A stretch of DNA of 22,304 nucleotides from a virus: positions 1 through 22,304 of IMG/VR virus record IMGVR_UViG_3300035138_000130; one strand, 5' to 3'. This document shows, in pieces, positions 1-8,698 of the stretch. The notes beneath the pieces are model-generated. The model ran no database searches. It was not told the DNA's origin and saw only the letters and a list, made by a program, of their open reading frames with translations. A program made the translations under genes and the position numbers. How positions within the stretch are numbered: the first letter of the stretch is position 1; each line of letters starts with the position of its first letter.

Positions 1-715
1 CGTCTTGAAGCGTTGTGTCAGCTTCCGGCGGCAAGAACCCCGCCGGCCACCGAATGAAACGAATCGGCATTCCCCATGCGTCGATGAACTCGGGCATCCC
101 GTCGTTATCGTAGTCGCCAATCTCGCTCTCGTGGAACTGCTCAATCGCTCCAGGAATCGCCGACACGATCATGTACAAGCATTCGGCAGCGGCGTGCGCG
201 GTGGTAGCGGTCTTCGTGTTGTTGAAAATCCTCTCGTATCGTCCACTCAAAGATGTGAGGCGACTCGCTGTGCGTGTTTCAGTGACCCATTCGCCAGTCT
301 CAATGTTTCTGTATCTGACGATTGCAGTTCCTTCTGGGTACAGGTAGATCGGGCCTCGCGTGATGTCCAGATATCGGTCGGGCATTTCGAGTCGCATCAG
401 GTCGCGAAGTGCATTGATGCGGTACTTTGCATTCCTCTTTGATCTTTCAATAAGATACGCCTGCTTCTGGGCTTGGGTGTACGTGCCGAAGTCCGATGGG
501 AGTGACCGGTCCAACTTGATCGGCAGCCGTCGCGCCCGGTACTCGTCAACCTTCTTGGCGATGATCCAATGCAACTTCGTAATCGTCGCTCTGGTCGCAT
601 CCTTCCGAGCCGATTCCCGCGCCGACGAAATAGCCAGCATTGAGATGCTAGCCAGAATTCCGATGATCGTGACGGACACCATCAAATCAATCAGAGTGAA
701 TCCGCGTCGTTTCAT
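1..715 (-). CDS. Type IV / type II secretion-like pseudopilin, planctomycete type (partial, runs off the left edge)
   Basis: The minus-strand frame is open from ATG at 715 to the window edge (238 codons, no stop). The protein starts with a class III prepilin signal, MKRRG followed by FTLIDLMVSVTIIGILASI. Prepilin peptidase would cut after the Gly and leave an N-methyl-Phe helix; Asp replaces the usual Glu at +5 (FTLID for FTLIE). After the helix comes an ARESARK stretch like that of planctomycete pseudopilins. Near the edge lies GDYDNDGMPEFIDAWG and then RFIRWPAGF, a pattern I recall from planctomycete pseudopilin-like proteins. The start overlaps the 3' end of the upstream small membrane gene by 29 bp, with AAAGGAACGG ahead of it, so the two are probably co-transcribed. 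Pseudopilins form short periplasmic pili for secretion or adhesion. Whether this is host flank or phage cargo cannot be decided here. Confidence 0.85.
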   Translation of the reverse strand, partial: MKRRGFTLIDLMVSVTIIGILASISMLAISSARESARKDATRATITKLHWIIAKKVDEYRARRLPIKLDRSLPSDFGTYTQAQKQAYLIERSKRNAKYRINALRDLMRLEMPDRYLDITRGPIYLYPEGTAIVRYRNIETGEWVTETRTASRLTSLSGRYERIFNNTKTATTAHAAAECLYMIVSAIPGAIEQFHESEIGDYDNDGMPEFIDAWGMPIRFIRWPAGFLPPEADTTLQD

Positions 716-884
716 CTTTCCGTTCCTTTCGCTTCATGGCCACGATTAGAGCCACCGTGGAAACAATCGCGCCTGCAGCGCACACGTAACCGATTCGGAC
801 TTCCGGGTCAGCCTGACACCCACGCACCAACAGCCAGAGCCCGAACAGAATGCCCGAGCCAGCGGATAGAATAATCTGCCACAT
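687..884 (-). CDS. Small two-helix membrane protein
   Basis: A 65-aa protein is read from ATG at 884, chosen over the upstream in-frame ATG at 1025 because AAGGAG lies six bases before it. Two hydrophobic segments are visible, about residues 2-20 (IILSAGSGILFGLWLLV) and 31-48 (GYVCAAGAIVSTVALIVA). A short loop with DPEVR lies between them, and the tail is strongly charged (MKRKERKDETTR), which predicts a cytoplasmic C-terminus. The gene overlaps the pseudopilin start by 29 bp and probably shares its transcript. I do not recognise a family. It could assist the pseudopilin or simply be a membrane moron. Confidence 0.6.
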   Translation of the reverse strand: MWQIILSAGSGILFGLWLLVRGCQADPEVRIGYVCAAGAIVSTVALIVAMKRKERKDETTRIHSD

Positions 885-1043
885 GGTTTGCTCCTTGGAC
901 TTCACCCTAACCTCCCTATCCAAAGAAGGCAACCCCCCAAAGGGACGCGCACGGTGCGCCTTTTGGAATCGGGACTCCGGCAAATTTAGCTGGTTATTCC
1001 ACCTATCTGCTATAATGCCAGACATTTAACACAGGAGGGAGCC
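885..1043. promoter_or_regulatory. Divergent intergenic region with plus-strand promoter
   Basis: The region separates the minus-strand membrane gene (start 884) from the plus-strand virion operon (start 1044). A perfect TATAAT lies at 1011-1016 on the plus strand. No good -35 lies at 16-18 bp spacing; the nearest weak candidates are around 986-996. AGGAGG stands a few bases before ATG 1044. A GC-rich inverted repeat GCGCAC-G-GTGCGC followed by CTTTT lies around 947-964; it may be a short terminator or a protein site. This gap is also a candidate left boundary of the phage, but no attachment-site repeat could be shown. Confidence 0.5.
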
Positions 1044-2639
1044 ATGCGCGTCTCACACCAACCTTCGGGCACGGCAGTCGGAATGGCCGCCTACACAGCG
1101 GGTCTCGGGCGGGGGAGAGAACGGCGTCGGAAGGAGATTCTGGACCTGCTGGAATTGACCCAGCGGGGGAACATCTACCGGCAACCTCGGGGCGGACGGG
1201 CATTCGTCCAGCAGGGAACGTGGAAAGACCAGCTCGAAGACCCGTTCAAGACACCCAAGGAGAAGATGCAGATTCGGGCGCAGCGGGAAGCGAACGCCCG
1301 GGCGCAGAGGATGGGCGAATCGATTCCGTTTCCCGACGCCGAACAGCAATTCATTCCGGCGCCCACCGAACAGGAAAAACGCTGGGAGCACGAAGAACAG
1401 GTTGCCCAGCGCAATCGCCAGTGGAGGCTTCAAGATCAAGCCGCCGCGAGTGCGCGATCCGCGAAAGAACAAGCGGACGCCGACACGCTTAGCATCTTCA
1501 AGACAAACTTCACGAGTCTCAAGAAGGAATTCGACGCCATAGGGGCTGGTGGAGTGGAGTGGGCCGATCCGGCAAGAAGGAAGAAATACTACGAGATAAA
1601 ACGTGGTCTTGCTGCGGGAGAGCGGGACCAGGAAGGCGATAGGCAATTCTATCCCCTGGAATACTACCAGACGGCAATCGAAAAGATGACCGGATTCCTG
1701 GAGACCCATGACCCATCCCACATCAAAAGACAGTCCCCGTTGGATGCTCTTTCCGGGAGTCTGGTTACGTTCGACGAAGGCACGGGACAATTCAGGGAGC
1801 CACGCGCTGGAGATCGCCCCAGCCATACATTCATCAATGGACAACTGCGAGCGATTCCGAAAACCGCCGAACAGGAATCCGCCGCGAAAGCACAAGCCGA
1901 AGCAGCCAGGCAGCGCGAGAAGCTAAACTCGCTGGCGATGGCGATCATGAAGGAAGAAGATCCTGTTACCGAGGACAAGAAGTTTCCCGACTACGATGAT
2001 GCCCTGTCCGAAGCCAAACGGCGTCTTGGAATACACGATGAAAGGTACGAAGAAGGTCTTTACGATTCCGGCAGGCCGCACCACCCCAACCCAATTAGGA
2101 CTGGTCAGGACTCGCCAGCCAACGATGACGAATTGATCGACACGGTAGTGGACGTTCCGGATGATCCTGGTTTGCCTAGCGAGATGCCTGCCGGCGACGG
2201 ATCGATTCGATTGGAAACGCTGGAAGACCTTGAGAATCCGACGGCCCAGCGAGGCTCGAATGATCCGAATTGGGAACAGCATTTCCCGATGGACGAAGAG
2301 CGCCATCAACGGGAACAGGTTATCCAGCAGCCGGACGAAACGAAGGGCATCCCCTTCAACGACCTGGACGCCATCAGCAAAGTCCCGTTTGGCAAGCAAT
2401 TCACGCTGGAAAACGGGCAGCCGCAAGTCAAACTTTACGGCTCGGACTACGTTGACGCGGGGCGTCTTGAACGGCACGGCATCGGCCGCATGATTCAGGG
2501 AAAGGGACGCCGATATATGAAGTCCAAGTACGGCGTATTGCCGTTCATCCAGAACGAGCAAGATTTCGTCGGTTATGGGCTGACACGCGGGGACTACTTC
2601 ATCGGCAAGGACAAGAAGGTTCACCAGTACAATGGCTGA
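1044..2639 (+). CDS. Putative phage virion-associated protein, first gene of the plus-strand operon
   Basis: A 531-aa hydrophilic, mostly helical protein with no signal peptide or membrane segment. The ATG is supported by AGGAGGGAGCC immediately upstream and by the TATAAT at 1011. Residues about 75-165 are rich in Arg, Glu, Gln and Ala and look coiled-coil. Residues about 290-315 are another Ala/Glu/Lys helix. About 340-440 is a low-complexity Pro/Asp/Glu linker. The last roughly 90 residues (from about IPFNDLDAISKVPFGKQF) look like a small folded domain ending in DYFIGKDKKVHQYNG. I recognise no family. Its stop overlaps the start of the 1867-aa gene by 8 bp (ATGGCTGA), so the two are translationally coupled. 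It may be an internal virion or ejection protein. Confidence 0.7.
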   Translation: MRVSHQPSGTAVGMAAYTAGLGRGRERRRKEILDLLELTQRGNIYRQPRGGRAFVQQGTWKDQLEDPFKTPKEKMQIRAQREANARAQRMGESIPFPDAEQQFIPAPTEQEKRWEHEEQVAQRNRQWRLQDQAAASARSAKEQADADTLSIFKTNFTSLKKEFDAIGAGGVEWADPARRKKYYEIKRGLAAGERDQEGDRQFYPLEYYQTAIEKMTGFLETHDPSHIKRQSPLDALSGSLVTFDEGTGQFREPRAGDRPSHTFINGQLRAIPKTAEQESAAKAQAEAARQREKLNSLAMAIMKEEDPVTEDKKFPDYDDALSEAKRRLGIHDERYEEGLYDSGRPHHPNPIRTGQDSPANDDELIDTVVDVPDDPGLPSEMPAGDGSIRLETLEDLENPTAQRGSNDPNWEQHFPMDEERHQREQVIQQPDETKGIPFNDLDAISKVPFGKQFTLENGQPQVKLYGSDYVDAGRLERHGIGRMIQGKGRRYMKSKYGVLPFIQNEQDFVGYGLTRGDYFIGKDKKVHQYNG

Positions 2640-5600
2640 TTGGCTCCAGAGACATCCGGTCGTGGCGGATATCGGACTGATCGGGGCGCAGGAAACGGTC
2701 GGGCAGGTCGCCAAGGGCTGGCTTGATACGCATCCCGTCGTGGATGACACTCCTGTTCTTGATTCCGACACGTGGATTCGCGAGAAGGCTAAAGCCGACC
2801 GGCAAACGATCAAACAACGCCAGCAGCAGAGACTGTTCGCCGACTCCGACGAAATAGCGCGGTACAGCGGCAAGCTCGACCCCCGCGACATCAAGACCCA
2901 CAATCGGGAAATGGACTTCGAGCAGGAATTCCCCGGGGAGAAATTCACCGAAGAACGAAAGTCTCGATACCTCAGCATCCGTGATGCATATTCTCAGGCG
3001 GAAAACCTGGGAACAGAGTCCGATCTGGAGAAAATGCCCAAGGCGCAGCGAGAGGAAGTCGAATCCGCATTCAATGACCTCTACCGAACTGGCGAACCGC
3101 CAAAGACCCAAGCGTCACGGTGGGCCTACGATCATCTGTATTCGAATCTGGACGTTACCTCTGGGAGTGATGAGAAGGTTGACGAATCAGTGCGCAGGCT
3201 GACTGCGCAGGCCAATAAGATGTTTCCCGGCGCGGACCTAACCGAGGACGACACGCGAAAGCTCCATGGAAAAGCTGATCGTCAATTGTCGAGCGAATAC
3301 GCCAGGATGGTGACTGCCGGAACGCCGTTTTACGACCTTGAAGTCACGCTAGCGCAGGGTGGCCGCATGATTGCCAGCCCGATTGCACGCGCTCTGGGAT
3401 GGTCGGAGCAAGCGAACACGATGAATCGCTATGCCGACGAGTTGGCGTCCGCCGCCGCCGCGCAAGACGTGGAAGGTGGGATGCCGCCGATTCTGCGGAG
3501 AGGATTAAGGGGCGCTGGCAGCACGTTGCCCAATATGGTTGTGGCGGGACGGGCGGGAGGACCGTATGCCGCGATTGCCGTGGCTGCTGCTGGGGAGGCG
3601 GACGCGGCGTACACCCGCGCTCTGGACAAGGGGATGGAACAAGGCGACGCCGCGAAATACGCCCTGACTCAAGGAATGATCGAAGCGGCCCCGGCAATCG
3701 TCATGCAGAGACTTGGCCTTGGTGGATTCGAGTCGATTGCATCACAAGGAGGAAAACAGGCGGTCGTTCATGGAATAGGAGAAGGATTGAAGCGGGCTGG
3801 CATTTCCATGCTTCAAGAATTGCCGGAAGAAATCGTTACAGAACTTGGCCACAACGTAGCGGATAAACTCTCCGGAATTGACCCGAAGGCGACCGACAAG
3901 GCCGTGTTGCGTCAGGTGGTTGCGGACACTACGGTTCAAACCCTGATTACGGGTGGATTGCTGAATGCGGCCCATGTCGGCCAGGCGGCAATAGACGCCA
4001 GGACTGAACAAGCAGCCAAATCTGCTCTCCTGCAAGAGTTGCGGGAGATTCGCTCCAAGGGATGGGTCTCGGTGGAAGAGGGCAAGGGCAAGGAATTGGG
4101 CCTCTCCGAAGAGGAGATGACGAATCGGGCCAGCCGGAAAGCGGCGGTGGACAAACGCATTCAACAAATTGAACAGGAGATTCGAGATGCCGAAGAAACT
4201 GCACGACAAGCTCAAGCGCCAAGCGAAGAAGAAGGGCTTGAAGGGGAAGCGGGCGGACAAGTACGTGTACGGGACGTTGGAGAAGCGGAAGAAGAAGTAG
4301 TCCGGACTGCCAATGAACCGGTAACAGACTTGGGCCGTGCATTGCTTCCGTACTCAGAAACAGACGCGATGGCGAGGTATATCCTCTCCTACGAAGGCCA
4401 GGAAGGATTTGAGAAAGCCGCTGAGAAATATCTGAGTACGCACGCATCAGAAGAGACTCCAGCAGCTCCTCAATTACCGGATACGCGAGGCCAAGGCGTA
4501 CAGTATCACGGAGCTCGTGGCGAAGTATCGCTGGACGATGAAGGGTACGCCAACGAGGACAATATCTATGGCAGCTTCAACACGTTTTACACGACCGACG
4601 CCATAGATGTGGCGCAAGGATATGGACGCAAGCAGCCAAACGCAAAAGTATACCGAGTCACCGAGAAGCAGCCTGTCAAGTTCTATAATATGGAGCAGCC
4701 GATTGAAAGTCGCGAGCGATTCAAGGAACTGTTCGGAACAAATCACCGTGGCGATATGCACGACATTGTTTCGGACGTTCTGCAATCCTTGGCTGACGAC
4801 GGAATTACTAACCCGTCCTTACGCCGCGTCATGGATGAGATACGAGCAGAAAGCCGAAGCTACGGCATGTCCAAGTCAGCGGTTCAGGAGCTATTCGATG
4901 CGGCCACATACAATCTGTCCAACGAAGGATTCGGCGGCATGACGCACATTGGTGGCAGATTGACGCAGCAGCCAGAACATACTGTCAAGATTTACTTTGA
5001 TCCAGTCAACCAGATTGAACTCCAGGAAACAGAATTACCAACAGAAGCCCCAGAATCGCCCGTAACGCCACCAACTGAACCGGCGTTCAGTGAGGCACAA
5101 GAAGCCCCGGAGACGCAGGAGACGCCGCCACAGGAGCCGGAATCGGCACAAAAGGCACAACCCACACGATCCAAAACCGAATTCGAGGCAATGAAGCCCC
5201 GCGAACTGGGGGAACTAACAGGAACCAAGTGGGTTGGCGTGAAGAAATCCGTCCTGGTTGACAGGGCGATGGAGAGTCAGGAGACTCCACCGGAGGAGCC
5301 GGATTTCGGGAAAGACCCGTCGTCCGGCGTGGGCATCGCTGCAACCGTTCCGATCGCTCCCCGTGGCGGAATTGGGCGCTCCGTCAAAAACACCTTCCAG
5401 AAGTTCTTCACGTCTCGTGGCGAATTGCCCGCCGACGTCTACGACGCCAAGGTTCGCAAGGAAGGGCGTGTGGCCAAGGAAATGAATGCGCTCCGGTTCG
5501 CCGCCACGGACTTCCGGAGGGGAATTCGCCAAGCGTTGGGAGGCAAGGAACTGTCCCAAGCCGACGTGGAGAAGATGAATTCCGTATTGCGCGGTGAAGC

Positions 5601-8235
5601 CGACATGGCGACCGTGCCGGAGGAAGTGCGAACCCCGTTGCAGGCCATGCGGGACCACATCGATTCCCTGTCCCGACAACTGATTGCCGAGGGTGTGGCG
5701 CAAGGCGACCTGGTGGGAATCATCTCCGAAAACCTGGGCGTCTACGCGACTCGCTCCTACCGGGTATTCGATGACCCGAAGTGGCGAGACAAGGTTCCCT
5801 ACGGAGTGAGAAACAAGGCGATTGGGGCTATTCGTAACATGTATCCCGAGGCATCCGACGCCGAAGTCCAAGGGGTTCTGGAATCGCTTCTGTTCCGGGG
5901 GGCTGCCGAGTCTCCAGCGACTTTACTGAAAGGCTCGAAGCTGGGCAGTAAAGACATGAGCGTGTTCATGCGGCGCAAGGAAGTGCCCGAATGGCTACGG
6001 GACTTGTGGGGCGAGTACAAGGATGCAGGAGTGAATTACGCGCGAAGCGTATTCAAGATGTCCCACCTATTGGCGAATCAGCAGTTCTTGAACGAAGTGC
6101 GAGAAATAGGGATGGGAAAGTGGCTTCGCACACAAGAAGAAGGCCCCGTTGTCAATGAGTACGGTGAAGTCATCACGCCGATCGCGGCCGAGGGCAGTTC
6201 CGTGATGGCTCCGCTCAACGGGCTCTACACGACTCCGGAACTCAAGGCGGCGTTCGAGCGATTCAATTCACCGCAATCCATGCCGGTTCCATTACGAATC
6301 TTCATGTCGGTGAACTACGCCGTCAAGTATGGAAAGACGGTCGGGTCCATGATGACCCACATTCGGAACCTGATCTCCAACACTGGTTTCGCGGTGGCGA
6401 ACGGACACTGGAGGCTTGACAAAGCAGGAAAGGCGTTGTGGGCCACGGCTACGGGGACGTTTCAGCTATCGAACGAGGAATTCCGGTCCTACTACAAACG
6501 TCTCGCTGAATTGGGGGTCGTGGGAGAAGACGTTCGGGCTGGTGAGTTGAAGGATGCTTTGCGGGACGCCTCCCAGGCGGACATCGACGAATTCCTCTAC
6601 AACCGAGAAGCCCGCCACGCGAAGAAGATCACCAAAGCGGGACGGGCGGGATACCGATTCCTCAACGCCTTGTATCAGGCTGAGGACGGTGTTTGGAAAA
6701 TCTACGCATGGGAAAACGAAAAGGCGCGATACTCCAAGGCCCATCCGGAATGGTCGGAACAACAGGTGGAAGAACACGCCGCCAAGATCGTTCGGGACAC
6801 GTATCCCACCTATAGTAAGATTCCCAAGGCTGTCAAGGCGCTTCGCCGGTTCCCTCTGTTCGGTACGTTCGTCAGCTTTCCCGCCGAAGTAGTTCGCACT
6901 CAATTCAACACGATCAGTCTCGGCATCCAAGAGATGCAGGCCCCGGAAACCCGCGCGATGGGAGCCCAACGGCTTGCCGGAACCGCTATCGCCTTGGGGG
7001 GATTGTCCGCCTTGTCGCGAGGAATGATGGCGCTGTTTGGAATCGGCGACGACGAGGATGACGACCTTCGGTGGTTCGTTCCCCCGTGGCAGGAGAATAG
7101 CCGATTCGTTTACACGTCCAAGCCCGAAAAGGCGACGTACCGCTTCGTGGACTTGGGCTACTCCGATCCCCATGCCTACTTGACGGATTCCGCCATGGCT
7201 TTCATGCGCGGTGATGACTGGAAAGAAAGCCTGTGGAACGCGCTTACGGAATTCCTGCGTCCGTTCGCTTCGGAAGAGATTCTGGCGAAAGCCTTGATGG
7301 ACCTTCGCAGCAATGAAGACCAGAAAATCTACAACCCCAAGGACACGCCCGGAGAACAGGCCAAGGACATGATTTGGCACATGTGGTCCAAGGCGCTGGA
7401 GCCGGGAACCATTTCGTCAATGCGGCGCATCCACGAAGCAGTGACGGGAACCAATCCGAACCGCGACCTCCAAACGGAAGTGCTGGCGCTCACAACGGGA
7501 CAGCGGCTCCAGAAAATCGACGTCGAGCATTCACTGGGATTCCGGGTCAGGGAATTCGCACGTGGGTTGACTGACATTCAGAGAATCGTCCGCAAAACGG
7601 CCACGTCACGAGGAACGGCCACGGGAGAAATGGTGGCGACGGACTTGGCGAGAATGGAAAAGGTGCGCATGGCGGAATTCGCGGAGATGCAAAGGATCAT
7701 CGGCGCCGCGCGGCGGCTCGGCGTGCCCGAGAGCAACATTCGCACTCTGCTGAAAGACAACCTTCCCAACGAGATTGCCGAACAGTTGATGACTGGAGAT
7801 TACTCCCCCTACGAAATGACCCCGCAGACCGTCCAGCAGATGCTCAAAGCACGTCCGGAGGAATTCCAGGAACGATTCGCGGGCTGGCACGGCGAGAACC
7901 TACCGGAAGCCATAAAGCGATTCGCCTTGCCGAAAGTGGGAGGTTTGCCGGTCTCGCGTCCAGCCGACCCCGACAAAGCCGAGGCATATGACAGGAAGAT
8001 TGCGACCGCCAAGGAAACGCTTGATGCTCTTGGCGTCTCCCACTCCCAGGCCCAACAACTCCTCGTGGAATACTGCACCAGCAAAGGCTCCTCACACAAG
8101 ACATACGTCAAGCGAGCAATAGCCTTGGCGAAACTCTACGGCCACTCGAAGGAGGAATGGCTGGAGTTCTATCAGAATCCGGAATTCAAGTCGTGGCGTG
8201 CTAAGTGGATTCGGGACCACAGGAAGAAGCGTTGA
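2632..8235 (+). CDS. Giant phage polyvalent / internal virion protein with ADP-ribosyltransferase-like domain
   Basis: An 1867-aa multidomain protein. Residues 1-230 are helical and charged. Residues about 300-460 are Ala/Gly-rich, with hydrophobic stretches (GGPYAAIAVAAAGEADAAY) that could contact membrane. A very acidic linker follows at about 500-560. Residues about 623-797 look like an ADP-ribosyltransferase fold: VQYHGARG at 623, SFNTFYTTD at 648-656, and a late GFGGMTHIGG...HTVKIYFDP block ending near 797. A Pro/Glu linker leads to a small SAP/Rho-N-like segment (about 848-880). The long C-terminal half contains RFPLFGTFVSFPAEVVR (about 1407-1423) and a hydrophobic stretch at about 1451-1472 before DDEDDD. 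It resembles the large polyvalent-protein-associated domains of phages (LPD38-like, from memory). Such proteins are packaged and ejected to act early in the host. No strong RBS is seen; translation is probably coupled to the upstream gene. Confidence 0.8.
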   Translation: MADWLQRHPVVADIGLIGAQETVGQVAKGWLDTHPVVDDTPVLDSDTWIREKAKADRQTIKQRQQQRLFADSDEIARYSGKLDPRDIKTHNREMDFEQEFPGEKFTEERKSRYLSIRDAYSQAENLGTESDLEKMPKAQREEVESAFNDLYRTGEPPKTQASRWAYDHLYSNLDVTSGSDEKVDESVRRLTAQANKMFPGADLTEDDTRKLHGKADRQLSSEYARMVTAGTPFYDLEVTLAQGGRMIASPIARALGWSEQANTMNRYADELASAAAAQDVEGGMPPILRRGLRGAGSTLPNMVVAGRAGGPYAAIAVAAAGEADAAYTRALDKGMEQGDAAKYALTQGMIEAAPAIVMQRLGLGGFESIASQGGKQAVVHGIGEGLKRAGISMLQELPEEIVTELGHNVADKLSGIDPKATDKAVLRQVVADTTVQTLITGGLLNAAHVGQAAIDARTEQAAKSALLQELREIRSKGWVSVEEGKGKELGLSEEEMTNRASRKAAVDKRIQQIEQEIRDAEETARQAQAPSEEEGLEGEAGGQVRVRDVGEAEEEVVRTANEPVTDLGRALLPYSETDAMARYILSYEGQEGFEKAAEKYLSTHASEETPAAPQLPDTRGQGVQYHGARGEVSLDDEGYANEDNIYGSFNTFYTTDAIDVAQGYGRKQPNAKVYRVTEKQPVKFYNMEQPIESRERFKELFGTNHRGDMHDIVSDVLQSLADDGITNPSLRRVMDEIRAESRSYGMSKSAVQELFDAATYNLSNEGFGGMTHIGGRLTQQPEHTVKIYFDPVNQIELQETELPTEAPESPVTPPTEPAFSEAQEAPETQETPPQEPESAQKAQPTRSKTEFEAMKPRELGELTGTKWVGVKKSVLVDRAMESQETPPEEPDFGKDPSSGVGIAATVPIAPRGGIGRSVKNTFQKFFTSRGELPADVYDAKVRKEGRVAKEMNALRFAATDFRRGIRQALGGKELSQADVEKMNSVLRGEADMATVPEEVRTPLQAMRDHIDSLSRQLIAEGVAQGDLVGIISENLGVYATRSYRVFDDPKWRDKVPYGVRNKAIGAIRNMYPEASDAEVQGVLESLLFRGAAESPATLLKGSKLGSKDMSVFMRRKEVPEWLRDLWGEYKDAGVNYARSVFKMSHLLANQQFLNEVREIGMGKWLRTQEEGPVVNEYGEVITPIAAEGSSVMAPLNGLYTTPELKAAFERFNSPQSMPVPLRIFMSVNYAVKYGKTVGSMMTHIRNLISNTGFAVANGHWRLDKAGKALWATATGTFQLSNEEFRSYYKRLAELGVVGEDVRAGELKDALRDASQADIDEFLYNREARHAKKITKAGRAGYRFLNALYQAEDGVWKIYAWENEKARYSKAHPEWSEQQVEEHAAKIVRDTYPTYSKIPKAVKALRRFPLFGTFVSFPAEVVRTQFNTISLGIQEMQAPETRAMGAQRLAGTAIALGGLSALSRGMMALFGIGDDEDDDLRWFVPPWQENSRFVYTSKPEKATYRFVDLGYSDPHAYLTDSAMAFMRGDDWKESLWNALTEFLRPFASEEILAKALMDLRSNEDQKIYNPKDTPGEQAKDMIWHMWSKALEPGTISSMRRIHEAVTGTNPNRDLQTEVLALTTGQRLQKIDVEHSLGFRVREFARGLTDIQRIVRKTATSRGTATGEMVATDLARMEKVRMAEFAEMQRIIGAARRLGVPESNIRTLLKDNLPNEIAEQLMTGDYSPYEMTPQTVQQMLKARPEEFQERFAGWHGENLPEAIKRFALPKVGGLPVSRPADPDKAEAYDRKIATAKETLDALGVSHSQAQQLLVEYCTSKGSSHKTYVKRAIALAKLYGHSKEEWLEFYQNPEFKSWRAKWIRDHRKKR
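4187..4300 (+). CDS. Nested 37-aa very basic phage protein, overlapping the 1867-aa gene in another frame
   Basis: An ATG at 4187 opens a 37-codon frame ending TAG at 4298-4300, in the +1 frame relative to the large gene. AGGAG lies 7 bases before the ATG (AACAGGAGATTCGAG). The product begins MPKKLHDKLKRQAKKKGLKG, continues KRADKYVYGTLEKRKKK, and is nearly half Lys/Arg. The pattern KKGLKGKRxDxYVYGTL matches, from memory, a widespread family of tiny tailed-phage proteins, which argues against chance. The host-frame sequence over the same bases is an acidic, low-complexity linker (EETARQAQAPSEEEGLEGEA), as expected where two frames share DNA. Its function is unknown; the charge suggests binding to nucleic acid or to an acidic partner. 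Confidence 0.6.
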   Translation: MPKKLHDKLKRQAKKKGLKGKRADKYVYGTLEKRKKK

Positions 8236-8683
8236 CGTTCTCCGCCACGTCCGGAAATTCACCTTCTTTCGGCAACCTCACCAAATCCGGACGGATGTTG
8301 CGTTCATCCCCTTCGAACAGGACGACCACCTTGTCGTCTCTCATTTCCAGGAAATGCGCGGCCCGGTCCTTGTTCCGCCAGTGAATCACCACCTTCTGGC
8401 CGTGTTCGGCTCCGGGGAACGAATACGCGGGTTCCTCCCCTTTGAGTTGTGCTCCATCCCGTAGCGCCAAGGCAACCACCGTCGCCAGTTGGGTTGGGGT
8501 CATTCCGTTGCCCGTCGCTCCCAATCGGGAAAGCGCGCTCGCCATGTCGTGATGCGCTCGCTTTACGGAATCGGGCAATTCGGGCGGTGCTTCTCCCGGT
8601 TGGGTTCTCAGCCCAAGACAAGTGCGCAGATAGGCGGCGTCCATTTGGCCGGAATCGGGATCGTCGGGAATTTGGTAATCCAT
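8201..8683 (-). CDS. Hypothetical phage protein at the end of the head operon
   Basis: A 160-aa soluble protein, last gene of the minus-strand head module. ATG 8683 follows GTGAGGCCCAC, and the gene lies 15 bp after the previous stop. Residues about 15-80 are helical; residues about 95-140 look like a small beta domain (KVVIHWRNKDRAAHFLEMRDDKVVVLFEGD). Its stop is TAG. The last 35 bp overlap the 3' end of the convergent 1867-aa gene, with no terminator visible between them. No family was recognised; by position it may be a minor virion or head-completion protein. Confidence 0.6.
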   Translation of the reverse strand: MDYQIPDDPDSGQMDAAYLRTCLGLRTQPGEAPPELPDSVKRAHHDMASALSRLGATGNGMTPTQLATVVALALRDGAQLKGEEPAYSFPGAEHGQKVVIHWRNKDRAAHFLEMRDDKVVVLFEGDERNIRPDLVRLPKEGEFPDVAENVNASSCGPEST

Positions 8684-8698
8684 GTGGGCCTCACAATT

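Noticed and set aside
1053-2978. Minus-strand frames of 280 and 351 codons opposite the 531-aa gene
   Set aside because: They overlap the supported plus-strand genes completely and show no RBS or domain pattern.
6466-7380. 304-codon minus-strand frame inside the 1867-aa gene
   Set aside because: Antisense shadow; the plus strand carries a clear continuous phage protein there.
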